A stretch of 64,000 bases of DNA, from the NCBI GenBank assembly GCA_022385755.1, contig MU278360.1, positions 93,692 through 157,691 on the forward strand, given 5' to 3'. Source of the stretch: Trametopsis cervina (lineage: Eukaryota > Basidiomycota > Agaricomycetes > Polyporales > Irpicaceae). Each line of letters opens with the position of its first letter. Positions within the stretch are counted from its first letter, which is position 1. The notes under the pieces were generated by a model. The model searched no databases, had not been told where the DNA came from, and saw only the letters and a program-made list of their open reading frames with translations. Shown one piece after another: positions 20,076-33,300 of the stretch. The translations under genes and the position numbers were made by a program.

Positions 20076-22471
20076 ATGTCCACACCGAACATCACTGTAC
20101 CTGAGGGCTTCACGCTTCACTCGGAAAACACTGCCCACATTCTGCTACCGAGCGACAACGGCGCGTTCTTGAACCCCGTGCAAGAGTTTAATCGCGACTT
20201 GAGCGTGGCATGCATTACGACATGGGGCAAGCAAATGAATGAGGAGAAGAGGAGAAAGTGGGAGTTGACTCAGGAGAGGAGAGCAAAGAAAGGTGCGCAG
20301 AAGGCCAAGAAACAACGGAGTGCGTTTCCACCTTGTATTCTTCAGTTAGAGTGTTCAATCTGATAATATGGTAGCCAATGATACGCCCTCGAGTGCTGCC
20401 GTGGATGGTGAACCAGGGCCCTCGAATACACACAACTCAGTCGACGCAGAGACTATGCCGATGGATCCGCCCGCTCCTATAGAAGACAACGACAAGCACA
20501 AGCCCGAGGTAGCTTCATTGGAGCCCAATATAACGACTACACTGATACGTAGGCTACGTAGCCCAAGGAATACACATTCACGATACTCGAGGCTCTGTCA
20601 GCCACTGGCCTCCGATCCATACGGTATGCGAAGGAGATACCCCTGGTGAAGTGAGTATGGTTCGCAGAATCGTCTCTAATCTAGCAACTGCTAAACACAA
20701 TATTATCATTTGTCAGATACGTCATTGCCAATGACTTGTCATCTACCGCAGCGGAAGCCATGCGTCGCAATGTTGAACTAAATGGTCTGGGTGAACAGGT
20801 ACAGCCCGGTACGGATACCAGCAGAGACGATCCGGAGGGGAGAACTATAGTCAAACGCGCAAAGGTCAGAGTCAACGAGGGCGACGCATGGTATGTCAGT
20901 CGCTCTCGACTGTGCAACGATGCGTCCGACTGAATTTAACTCGAGCGCGTTGATGTACAACCACAGATCCGCAAACGAGCGTGTCGATGTCGTTGACCTG
21001 GATCCGTACGGGACCGCGGCGCCGTTCATTGATGCTGCAGTGCAGTGCGTGACTGATGGTGGTAAGCAGTGATTCCCGGTCTGCCTTTACTACTTTCCTG
21101 ATATACCGCCCTTCAGGTCTCTTATGCGTTACATGCACAGATTTGGCAGTCCTTGCATCGACAAACTATGCAGAAAAATGGTAGAGTGTCGCCACTTGAC
21201 TATGCGCTTACTTACTCATGTAGGACCTCAGTTTTTCGAACTACGGCGGTGTACCCGTGAAGACAGAGTATTGCCATGAAGCGGTAAGGCTGAACACATC
21301 ACACTGCACCCTCACCTGATAGTATATCCCACTAGGCCTTGCGTCTTGTCCTTCATACCATTTCAACCTCTGCCGCCCGGTATGGAAGATACATACAACC
21401 GCTTCTGTCCCTCTCCATCGACTTCTACGTCCGCTTGTTTATCCGCGTCTCTTCTTCGCCTTTGGAAGTCAAGAGACTTTCCAGGTATGTATTGGTCCGT
21501 GGTAGCAGAGCTCATAGACCCGACGCTGACCCATAACCGCCAGTAAAAACTCGACATACTATGTATGTTCTCACTGTCAGTCCTTCTACGACCAGCCACT
21601 TGGTCGCACAGTTGCGACGGTCCATGAAGGTACTGGAGCTGTGAACCATAGTTTCAAAATTCAAGCAGGCCCGCCAGTTTCCGATCGGTGTCCCGAGTGT
21701 AACTCTGCGCTTCATGTCAGTTGTTTCAAGCTGCTTCAGTTTCGGGACGGGCACTGACCGATATTTATGACAACAGATTGCTGGTCCAATGTGGAACGGT
21801 CCAATACATGATAAGGAGTTTGTCTCGAGAGTCCTCCAGCATGTACAAGACGATGAGCAGAAATACGGCACGTCGCCTAGAATGAAGGGCATGTTGACCG
21901 TCGCAAAGGAGGTGTGTAACGCTCGCTGCCGGTTCCTTACTGCTATGTGTTGACCATCTCGACGTAGGAACTCGAAACACCCTTCTATTTCACTCCCTCG
22001 AAGGTGTCCAGTTTCTTCCACTGCGTCTGTCCATCGCTCCAAGATATGGCGTACGTTCTCAGTCTTTTCATCACCCTCGCAGCTGACCTCACAACTCTTG
22101 AAACACACAGATCCGCTCTCCTACATGCCGGGCACCTCGTGTCCCGTTCGCACGCCTGCCCAGGGTCCCTCAAAACTCCCGCGTCGCGGGAAGTCATACA
22201 CGACATCTTCCGCTCCTGGATCAAAAACAACCCAGTAAAGATGGAAAACATCGCAGAGGGGTCGCCCGCGCGCATCCTGCTCGCTAAGGAGGGCAAGCTC
22301 GAGGCTGACTTCAAGTACCACCCGGATTCAGTCACGCAGTCGTCGAAAATCAAGCTGGTGCGGTACCAGCAGAACCCGGCGCCGAACTGGGGACCGGGCA
22401 CGAAGGCTTCGGCGGGGACTGCGAGTGCGAAGAAGAGAAAACGGGCGGCGCAGGGTGAAGAGGAGGAATGA
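20076..22471 (+). CDS. TRM1: tRNA (guanine26-N2)-dimethyltransferase
   Basis: S-adenosylmethionine-dependent enzyme that dimethylates G26 of tRNAs in nucleus and mitochondria. The N-terminal block [18 protein letters not shown], the SAM-binding region [20 protein letters not shown] (about 20580-20640) and [17 protein letters not shown], and the motif [17 protein letters not shown] are diagnostic. A Cys cluster follows: [10 protein letters not shown] then CPECNSALH. The C-terminal part includes [15 protein letters not shown], then the helical end and a Lys/Arg tail [13 protein letters not shown]. The gene is split into about a dozen short exons, some under 70 bases. A Ser/Pro-rich insert (about 20370-20520) sits after the first 80 residues. 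The start is the first in-frame ATG; the frame is open 38 codons further upstream with a presequence-like composition. Confidence 0.92.
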
Positions 22472-22945
22472 TGTGTGTGATCGGGATTTGCTGAAGTGCT
22501 GCTAATGTCAATCGTTGACAAAGGCTGACGAATATGATGAGGTCTCTACGATAACACGACGTGCTGTCTGAACCTGTTGCGCAGTGGGGGAACATGTCCT
22601 CGGCTTGCAAGGACGTTTCAGCTCGTCCGCGGGTTGAAACAAATTAAGTGGGCCGTACAAAACCTTGCTCATACAACGTTTCTTGATCATATTGAAATTC
22701 CGTTCCAATTCTAAATTCCATTACACAAAAGACATGCCTGAATACCAGGGCGAAAAAAAAAGACAAGGCGAAAGTAAAACAATATATTGATACACAGCAT
22801 ATTGAGATGTGTGAAGAATGAACAACACGGGGGGAAAAATCCACATTGAGATGCGTGAGTCTGACAAGAGCAGTACACAAAACGTAAGCAACAGAGAAAA
22901 CGAAGGATACGAGGACATTGGACATCAAGAATAAACACTCCACTA
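22472..22945. other. convergent intergenic, 3' flanks
   Basis: The stretch lies between the ends of TRM1 and STE11. It is AT-rich, with an A9 run near 22755-22763. Minus-strand open stretches here have strings of hydrophobic Cys/Phe-rich residues, explained by the AT-rich sequence. No gene is supported. Confidence 0.5.
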
Positions 22946-25900
22946 CTACACCAAGGGCATCGTCTGGTTGGCGATCCAGGGATGTTTAAGGAGCTCCGCG
23001 GCAGACGGCCGAGCCTCGTGGTTCAACTCGAAAGTGAGCTGCAAGAAGTTCTCTGCATCCGATGATATATCCGCCGGGATGGTTGGTTTGGCGCTCATAC
23101 CGATCTGTCATATAATGCGTTAATCAAGGGACACACGAGGCCGACGAACGGAATATCACATACTTTGAAGATGGCCTGCATCTGTGACAACTGTGGGTAC
23201 GGGTGCTCGCCTGTCAGCATCTCCACGACCAAACAACCAACACTCCATATGTCCGCTTTCTGTGTATACGCAGTTTGTTTGACAACTTCGGGCGCCATCC
23301 AGAAGACGGAGCCCTGAAGTGAGGGCCGATGGGCACGGTGACCTGGGAGAAGATCTAGGAGGGGGAGTGAGTACGTGATATGAACGCGCATGTGCAACAA
23401 CTTACTATCTTCCACCTTCTTGGAAATACCGAAGTCGGAGATCTTGATGCCACCCTTGTTATCGACCAGCATATTCGCGCCCTTGATATCACGATGTATG
23501 ATATCCCGCTCGTGCAAGTAGTTCAAGCCGAGAAGGATTTGTCGCACCCAGTTGCGGACCAAGGGCTCCTCGAATGCACCGTAGTTACGCAACACGGACG
23601 TGACTGACCCTCCCGGGACGTATTCCAAGAAGATATTCAGATGGTCGCCATCGACACAAGAAGCTGTGCGCACGATGTCAGCACCGCCTGCAAAGAATGA
23701 CAAAGATGAAATGCAACATACAGTGATATTGCACGATGTTCTCATGATGCAAATCCTTCAACAGCTCGATCTCACGCTCCAATGCACTAAGCATCGTCTT
23801 CTTGCGCTCCTCATTCGGCGCAGATCCCGTCGGCAACTCGACTTGCTTCACTGCCATGAGAAGACCCGTGGCGGCGTCCATGCCAAGATAGACTTTGCCA
23901 AAGGAGCCGGCACCAATGAGAGCACCTTTGATCCACTTTATCGTTTTCTCTGCGTTATGATTAGCGTGGGGCGGCAGATGTGAAGTGGCTAAAACATACC
24001 TCCGTGTGACATTATAGCTTGCGGTTCGTCATCCTCGTCTGAATCAACACCTTCAGTCGACCCGCCATCTTCATCCTCCACTTCATAGTCTTCCTCCTCG
24101 CTCTCCTCTTCTTCTTCAGCCAAGCTCTTGATACTCTGCGTATCCACGTCCACAGCTGTCCATTCAGATTCTTCCGACTCCTTGGTATCTATACTGCTCC
24201 TGCGACTCTCCACCTCTGCAGTAATCTCGTCGACCGTTAGCATGCTAGCGGTGTCAGAAACGTCCCGTTTACTCCTGAGCTCTGTGATCAAGCTCATTCG
24301 CTTCGAAGCGGGATCTAGCACCGACATCCTCGAGCTGGGTCTTGAAGTACCACCTAGGTTCATGGACTCGGATAATGATTCCGACGAGATGGCAACGGGC
24401 GGAAGAAGGTGTAGTCGAGACATGCGGTTCGAAGCCCGCCTCTCTGCCTCGGTCTGTTCGGGAGTCTTGATTTCACGTCCATCCTCTGACGATATGGACA
24501 CCCTTGGCGGGTCCGACGTGTCTTCCGAAGGCAGTGTAGGAGGAGACATTCTGGACGCTATAGACATACGCGAAGCAATCGAGTTCCGTGGCGAGCCTCC
24601 GAGGCCTGAACCCTGCGTGCTAACACTGAATCGCGACTGGTTGACGACCGACGGATTCCACGAGATGATACTGTCCCGTCGGTTGGAAAGCGTAGGTGCG
24701 TTTGAGGCCCGCCATGTACTCTGCCGTCTCGTGCGCTCCAAGACCTTCTTCTCCGTGAACGGGAAATACTCCGCAAGGTGGTTGGTGATGAGCTCGCTCG
24801 GCGGACGCTGTCCGAAGAAGTTGCGCAGTTTGCCTTTCTTCGGGCTCTCTTGGCTGAGAGAGTTAGATGACGCGGGAGGGTCAGGAAGGGGTACACCAAG
24901 GCCACTGAGAATCGAAACAGAACTGGCACGCTTGTAAGCTTTCGTACCGGGTTGCGGCGCCACGTAGTCTTGCGAGGGCTGCAAGGTATCGCTCAGAGTC
25001 TCGTTGCTACCCATTGTGGGGAACTGTGTGAGGTGCGGGCTTGAGGCATCGGAACCAGAACGCCTGTTGCGGTCCAGCTGGCGCAAGGTCAGGCCATGCT
25101 CTCTTGCTGGCTCATCTGGAGGTCCGTGACAAATTGTCAATAACTGGGCATCAGTCAATGGATTCCCTGGAAATAAAGAGGATTAGATTGGTGCGACCCG
25201 CGTAACATGACGCATGCTTACTATGGGAACTCTCAGCACTCCAGTCTCTGAACACACCGTATCCATCGACGCTCAGAGCACCGTTCACGGTCTCCACGAG
25301 AGGGATACGCGACGGCCCCTCATCGACACTCCTCAGCTTTCTCAAAGCGCGCATCAAGATCTCCGCGCCACTCGTGCAGTCCGCAACGGGGATCTTGGAC
25401 GATTTCCCTCCATCCGGAAGAGAGAACTTGATCACCTTCCTGTTGATATCATCGAGAGAAGGTGTTTGCAGAGATGGCGTACCCGGGCGGTTGAACGATC
25501 CGCCCGCCACGCGATGAATTTGCGTCTGCGCTATTGACGTTGGCGGCGATGGGGTGCTGGCGGTGTTGCGCCCGGTGAACGTTTCAGATATCGGAGACAA
25601 TGTTGTTTGTTGCGATGCGCTCGCTTGTAGCGCGTATGGATGGCCGTTAGTTGAAGTGGGCGGCCGCAGCGGTAGTTTGTTGCCACTGCCGCTGATATGT
25701 CCAGAACCAGATGGCGTTCTGTTGTGTTCGGCGGGAGAGCGATTGAGATTGCGGTTCGGCGTCTGGGAGTTGTAAAGTGGCGATGGTGAGCGTAGAGAGC
25801 GGGCACTCCCTGGAGGTTGGTTGGGGGTAAGTAGGTTGGCGTTAGGCGCAGGCGGGAGCGGTTGACTTGTGTTGAAGACAGGAGGATCGGGTAGCGTCGG

Positions 25901-26776
25901 CGTACGTCGACCAGGTAGCGAGACATTCCCAGGCATAAGCGTGCGAGAGATGTTGGTGCGTGCGCTGAGCGGGGGCACCGGAGGTTGGCTGCGCGGTGGC
26001 GGTGGCAATGGAGGCAGACTCCCTCGAGACGGAGGACTCGAATGCGCGCCGGGTTGTGGTAATGGACGAATGCTCGGTACTTGTGGGGGCTGCGGTGGCG
26101 GGTTGATACGCGCGGAATCTTGACCGTCGCGTATGAGACGGGGCAGCCCATCGAGTCCGACGCTGGGCGGAAGATTGAGAGGGGCGGGGCGGCCGTTGTC
26201 GAGCCTCCTGGCACCATTGCGTGCGCCCGAGGATGAATGCGAGCCGTTGTCGCTGCTGAGACTACCGTTTCGTCCGTGCTCGTATGCGCGAGAGTGGTTT
26301 GAGGGGCTCGTTGTGTGAGCCGAGCATTTCTGCCGTAGTGCCTTCACCCCTGCTACCACTCGTATCCTATCTCCCACGCTGAAAACGCCCATCTCCTTCA
26401 ACGTCGTCTGATCCAGCTCCAGCAACACATCTCCTCGAATATCGTTCTCCTTGAAGAGTGGGGCTTGGTGCGGACATTTGATGCTTGTTAACCAAGAGGC
26501 GACATGGCTGTCCGACCATGTGCGGAGGTAATCTGGAAAGGACATTCCTGGAGGCGGGTCAAGTGGGATATTGGAATTATAGGCAGTAGGCGTTGTGGGA
26601 GCAGAGCCGTCCGATAAGTTTCCAGTTCCATTCATATGAAAGGCCGGGAGAGACGACTGAGATTGTTGTATCATGAAGCTCGCGTGTGGTGACGCGGGAG
26701 AGGAGGCGGCAGACATGGATTGAGAGAAGTCGTCCGGTGCGTGCAGCGAGTTACCGTTGACAAGTACAGCAGCCAT
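22946..26776 (-). CDS. STE11: STE11-type MAP kinase kinase kinase
   Basis: Top kinase of the fungal pheromone/filamentation MAPK cascade; it phosphorylates an STE7-type MAPKK. Domains in order: Ser-rich N-terminus; SAM domain ([20 protein letters not shown] to [12 protein letters not shown], about residues 90-160); long Pro-rich region with many PPxP stretches; RA-like domain ([20 protein letters not shown], then GYGVFRDW) near 25200-25450; acidic linker ([19 protein letters not shown]); kinase domain with [51 protein letters not shown] and [14 protein letters not shown], ending [12 protein letters not shown]. The SAM-RA-kinase order matches basidiomycete Ste11/Ubc4 proteins. At least seven introns are present, mostly in the kinase part. 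Start at 26776 ([10 protein letters not shown]). BCK1-type MAPKKKs lack this SAM-RA arrangement. Confidence 0.93.
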
Positions 26777-29700
26777 GATTTGTGGAATACAATCAGATGT
26801 AGATGTCCAGATGAGACACAGTGCCGAAACTGCAAACGGATGTAGCGTGAGTTCGTGATATGGTCAGAAAGGTCAATTTCGTGAGATGGCGGGCGGAGAC
26901 CTCTGCAGCAACCAGGCAGCGAGAGGTCCGCAGGTGATGGAAGTACTCGACCGGTCGAGGGAGGATGGATGAAGACACGCCAGCCTGAAGAGGGATAAAG
27001 AACGGGACAGAGAGGGAAGAAGGGCGTGATAGAGGGAAAGCTGGACAACAACAACTGCAGCAAAGCCTGGGCAAAGCGTATGGGCGTCTGCCCAATTGTG
27101 TATGCAACGTCCAGTCGGATTAATGGCCACTTACATGCCTGCTGTATCTCTATTCAAGCCCACCTATATACCCCAGCCCCCGTTCAGCTTCCGATGTCGT
27201 GGCAATAACGAGACAAAGACGTGAAGACGTCCCCTGAGGACGCGCACAGGAAAGCCGGATCACTGACGCGAGTAGGTTTACGCGTTTTCGAGAGATCTCG
27301 TCGCAGAGCACAGGAGGGCGCAAATGCCGCACGATACTGGGATGTGGTCTTTAAAACACTGTGCGTCTTCTCCTAGTGTTCTGGTTCCCAGGGATGCAAG
27401 CTGATGGCTGGTGTGCAAAGCACAGCTGTCGTTTGGCGAGCCGCTAGACTCTACCCGGAGACATCAACTGCCGCCCCGCTGAAACTACATGATCAAATGC
27501 CGTGCACATTTGTCGCATACATCATGGTAGCATCGCCTGTACGGCTCCTCAGAAAGGCATAGGTAAGACGAAATACGTTTGCCTAGATTTGGGCTACAAA
27601 GCGGTCCGTTGCAAATGTCTCTCACTTCGATACCAACCGTCTCGTTACCGAGCTCTAGAAATTGGGCATTATACAGGCTGTGCACGAACCTCAAGCATTC
27701 TACCAACCGTTCACAGTTGTGCACCGTCATAGCCAGCATGACCAAATGATGTGCTGCCCCCTATATACGCAGATCATTCGGTGATCAACATCAGTGCTGT
27801 AAACAAATGGTCCGTTTTACACTCCATTCTGTCAGATTGATCCTGGTCATAGGATTGGTCTTTTCCATTTGCGCACTTTACAGATATGCGAGCCTCCTCA
27901 AGCATGCCTGCTCTGACATGCCCACTCGATAAGCTCTCAAACTGATGGGGGCGGCTTCTGCCGTGCAATGATGTATCTCTCACAGGTGAGCAAATACATG
28001 ACCACCTTTGCCTTCACGCTCAGCCTGCGAGCTTCGAAGCCATACTATACTCATGGGTCACACCGAGGGGGCCCTTCCGTGTGACAATCGCGACTTGAGA
28101 ATACAGTCCACTGCATCCCCCGAAGTATCGTTTACTAACGACCCCTTACCAGGTATAGAGCAGGTGGCCCGCAGGATAGCAACAAGCAACAACATGCACT
28201 GATCGACTGTCAAGCACTGCAGCATCCCTGCTGATAGAACGTGACTTCCTTCACAGATGTCCATCAACTTCCAGGCGAAGTTGCACTCAACTCATGGTCA
28301 CGGCGTAGTTTCCAAGGCCGAGTAGCTTGTGCTACAACACTTCCAGATATGTTAGCCTCTGAGCTGCAGAAGAGGTGCTATATTCGACCTGAACTCTCGA
28401 GATCAATGAAGAAGGGTGTCGCTTTCATAGATTGATGGATGTGACAGCAGTTCTAGATTCTAGATTCTTCAACAGGTTACAGTTGCGATGTGGGATGACC
28501 CTCATAGCCAACCACTGTAGCAGCCAACCGTGACCAAGATGGCTTACAGTATCCATTCCAGTCCTCTTGCCTTCATCGGTGCGTCACAACGAGAATCACT
28601 ACTAGTGTCCTACATGGGCCTTATCTTATTGCTTCCCGTGTGGTGCCTGTCTGACCTCTCAATATCCTATCAGGTCAGCACACGATAAGTTTTAACATGT
28701 GGGGGTCCCTTAACTCGCCGCACATACCGTCGGACCTGGTTTAAAAAGTAGCTGCTCGGTAAATGGGCACGCGCGCCGGTATTCAGTATTACTCACCTCA
28801 AGAACGTACGCAAAATCGAGTCGGTGCACGCCGAGGCGCATCCTGGCTGAGGCAAGACCTCCCGGCACTCTGCGAAAGGCTCCTCCGGCCGGAGACGTCA
28901 TGGACGTGCCTGGCCGTAGATGACAGGTCGCCGCCCGCTGCCCTCCCGCCGTTCATCGGGCGCAATATGTGATCATCTTGGTTACTAGGCAGAGGCTGAG
29001 ATACTGTAAGTAAGTAACCGTGGGGGATGAGTCTCGCCCAAGTAAGAAGTTCCCTTGCCTCTGCGTCCAACTTTGTTACTGTACTCTACCCCACATGGTA
29101 TTTCACCTGTAATACTAATACGCGTGCAACACTCATTTGAAACAAGTACTGGTCCGTGTTTCGTTCCGGGATGCGTTCTTTTGAGTACGTACGAGCTTCT
29201 GTTTCCGATGGCGGTACGCTCACGGTCCGCTCGTGTTATTTATGTACTTCAAAGCTCACACCGTTCACGTTTTGTTGTTAAAGAACGACTACTGTATGGA
29301 CCCGCGGCATCATTCAAGGTTCTGGTTGGACACCGATTTTGGTTTAAATCACTACACGCGGTCCACATATTTTTGTTCTGATAACTCTAGCGACTTTACC
29401 GTTATAAATAGTTCCTCCTGAGAGTACTTCCCACCTCCATTTGCCTGGCCGTCTCAGACCCTCGGTGAGGTCCTTGGGTGGATTCTAGTACATACCGTCA
29501 CTGTGCAGTACAGTACGCACAGTACTGCGGGGATCGGAGCATACCAGACTCGCGGATGAGTTCTCCGTCATGCTCTGCGTAATCTCCGGTCGGTATTGGC
29601 CATTCAATGCAGGTCAACACATGTACTGCATAGCCAGCGCTCGCTGTGTTTGCCCTCCGTAAACGAAAGGGATCCCGTGTACGAAGCTGGCGTGTACGTA

Positions 29701-30342
29701 TTATCGTCGACACCTAGATGGTCGTCAACATGCAGCACTCACTTCACACAATCTCGAGTACCGCAGATCTCTGATGTGCGACGTCTTCGGGGTCGTTGAC
29801 GGTTGGCTGATTCCAAAGAGCGACACAGTAATCTTCCAATTAGCACTGCGGTCAACTGGACTAATATTGCTGCCAACTGTCTGCACTGTCTACGCTGGCA
29901 GTCCGATATACCCTTGAGCACGATGAGGATGAAATCGCCAAGAACGGCGGTGGCAGTTGAACACAGATACTTAATCCGGAGGGCGCCTAGGCCCCGGGAC
30001 ACCGGTGATGGGAACCACAGAAGAAACGGCATCAAGTCCCCGCCGAAGAGGAGAAAACGGTCTGGAATAAAACCAGGCGACACTTCTCCTTATTCCCTTC
30101 CACTCCCTCCATTCCGCCCGACATCAACGTCGAGGACGTGCAAAAGCTTGTTCTTGGTTCCCGTTACACACCTAATCTTCGTTAGAGAGAGACAGTCTTC
30201 TCGGTTCACTCGTTTCACTCCCGCTCTCGCCGTTTCCATACATACGGCCTCCTCCCAACCACGCGCACATTCGACCAACAACCGACTCGAGGTCTATCCG
30301 TCGATAACCTCGCATACGTGCACCGTCTTCTAGTTGCCCACC
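26777..30342. promoter_or_regulatory. 3.6 kb gene-free divergent region, STE11 / AGS1
   Basis: No supported gene lies in this stretch, by far the longest in the window. The left end is the STE11 leader and promoter, pyrimidine-rich on the minus strand (26980-27060). The right end, 30070-30340, is pyrimidine-rich on the plus strand and looks like an AGS1 leader. TATAAA occurs at 29403-29408, too far from the AGS1 ATG to be its simple TATA box unless a leader intron exists. Short open stretches on both strands (27485-27745, 28058-28267, 28710-28901) show no known motif. The length may reflect complex regulation of either gene or an unrecognised non-coding transcript. Confidence 0.5.
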
Positions 30343-33300
30343 ATGCGGCTGCTCTCTGCGGCAGTCGCGCTACTCTCTCTGACGTCGCTCGTCGCCTCGT
30401 CACCCTACCGTGAGGACCTTGTAGACTACAACATCAACACGAACAAGGATGCCACGGATCCCACGCAATACTCCACCACCAAACGAACTTCCTACAATCC
30501 CTCGCCGCTCAACTGGCGACAAATCCCCTTCTACACCATCTTGCTCGACAAATGGGCCGATGGCGACCCATCCAACAATGACTACTTCGGCACGATGTTC
30601 GAGTGGGATACACGAGAGACGCAGTTACGGTTCGGTGGAGACTTGAAGGGACTGGTAGCGAAGCTTGATTATCTGCAAGGCATGGGCATTAGGGGAATTT
30701 TCATATCTGGAACGCCTTGGTTGAACATGCCGTGGCAGGCTGATAGTGAGTTTTTCGTCTCCATCTCTGGCGCTAGTTGCGCCTAAGCACACGATGTTTC
30801 ACTAGGTTACTCCCCCCTGGATTTCAATGTGTTGGATCCCCATTGGGGCACCTTGAGTGATTGGCAAAACACTATTGACGAGATTCACGCACGGGGAATG
30901 TATTTCATGATGGATTTCACTGTCGGTACTATGGGAGATATGGTTGGCTTTGACGGGTAAGTCTGCCGCATTCTATCGGTAAACGCAAGTCCTTACGCTG
31001 GGATCCTAGCTTCCTTAATACATCCGCACCCTTCCAGCTCCAGGAGCATAACGCTCTCTGGAAACACCCGCGATACACCCCATGGGGCTTTGACGAATAC
31101 ACGGATTTCCAAGTATGTCAATACCAATATCCTATTTGATTTGCGCAGCGCTGATATCATGCTATTAAGATTGTCAACCAGTGGAACACAAGCTGCGAGC
31201 TCCCGCCTCTGTGGTCAGATGATGGCACTCAAGTGAACTTGAACTGGAACGGTGGTTGTATGAACTCCGATTTCGATCAATATGGTGACATGGAAGCCTT
31301 CGGTGTGCATCCGGATTACCAACGTCAGCTGTCGAAGTTTGCTTCCGTCCAGGATCGTTTGCGTGAATGGCGTCCTTCTGTAATGGCAAAGATCACGAAC
31401 TTCGCATGCATGGCTATCCAGGCACTCGACATCGATGCCGTTCGTATCGACAAGTCGACGCAAGTTACTGTGGACGCACTCGCCGATTGGGCTACTGCTA
31501 CTCGCAAGTGTGCAACCGACCTTAAGAAGACCAACTTCCTCATCACTGGTGAAGTCACTGGTGGTGATTACTTCGGTTCCTTGTACTAGTAAGCCTCAGT
31601 CTCATAACGAACCATTTCGTCGACTTACACAAGCGCAACAGTGGACGTGGACGAACTCCAACCCAGCGACCCCCTGACTTCTACACAGCCGCAAATGTTT
31701 CCTCCGACATGAACCAGTACTTCCTGCGTGACCTTTCTCACAATGGATTGGACGGTGTTGCGTTCCATTACTCCATCTACCGTGGACTCACTCGTTTCCT
31801 CGGAATGGACGGTAACCTTGAAGTCGCCTGGGATTTCGACGTCAACTTTGTTGACATGTTCAACGCGATGGTCTTGGATAACGACCTTGTCAACCCGAAC
31901 AATGGCCATTTCGACCCAAAGCACATGTATGGTACCAGTAACTTCGATGTTTTCCGCTGGCCCAGTTTGGAGAACGGCACGCAGCGCAGTGTGTTGGGCA
32001 CGTTCATCACCACTCTCGTGATGCCCGGTATTCCGCTTCTTTACTACGGAGAGGAGCAGAACTTCTACCTGTACGACACTGGAGCCTCCAACTATCTCTA
32101 CGGGTATGTCGCATAATGCATACGTGGTTCACATCTAACATCTCTCTAGACGTCAGTCCATGATCGCCAACAAGGCTTGGCAGCGTCACGGTTGCTACCA
32201 GCTCGGATCCACTCAGTACTTCAACATGATCCTTGACAAGTCTCTCTTGGGCTGCCAGGATGACTGGAACTCTCTCGATCATTTCGATCCTACTACCGAC
32301 TCCCGTCGTGTCTTCGCTCGGTTCAATCAGCTGCGAACCATCTACACTTCGCTGCAGGACGGATTCAACCTCGTGGAGCGAGGACGCTGGACGTACTTCA
32401 TTGAACGACCAGGTTCCAACAACACGCAGACCGAGATGGGTCTGTGGTCTGTATCGCGTTCCGAGATTCCGGGTACGCAGAACCTCGTCGGTAACCAAAC
32501 GGACCAAATTTGGCTGCTGTACACCAACGAGAATCAGACCAGGACGTGGTCGTATGATTGCGGTGACAAGGATAAGTGGATCTCCTCGCCATACATGGCG
32601 GGCACCGTCTTGAGGAATCTGATCGCTCCCTACGAGACGTACACTCTTGCGCCTTCCAAGGATTCGTATTACAAGAATGGTACGGGACCGTTCACCGGTT
32701 GTATGTCCTCATTCGACACTCAGCCATTTGGTTTCCTCGCTCTTGTTCCCGAACCTGAGTGGGTTGGGCCCAACCCTGCACTGACTGGCTTCAGCCCTGG
32801 TCACGACGCGCGGATCCATGTCGAGCAAGGAGACGCGAACGCTACCACACTCGACATCCGGCTCGAGTTCAACATGGCCATGGATTGCACCAGCGTAACG
32901 AACTCCATCTCGTTCAACATGTCCTCTTCTGGTCACGGATCTGCTCCGACCATCCAGGGCACGCCCCAATGCCAGCCTATCCAGAATCCGGTATTCTCCA
33001 CTATCAATGGTGCTGATGCGTCCTTCTGGTCTTGGTCTGCTACTTTGGAGAACTTCCCTGACGGTATACTTGAAATTCTGGTCAACAACCCGTCAGCTGC
33101 AAACAACGGAGGTTCTACTGGGGTGAGAACAATTGCATATTTAGGGTTTTTGGCTCGAATGCTCAATTGTGTCTCGTCTTTAGGCAAAGGATCGTCTTCT
33201 TGTGCGCAAGGGATCATCCAAGAACGCGCTTGTCTTCCCGGACAACGACTATGACAATAGTGCGTTCGGCTTCAGCGGCGGCAAGTATACGTTCCAGCAC

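Noticed and set aside
24128..24937. Long plus-strand open frame of 269 codons
   Set aside because: It is the complement of the STE11 linker and RA side; its Ser/Arg-rich text follows from that gene's codons and no motif appears.
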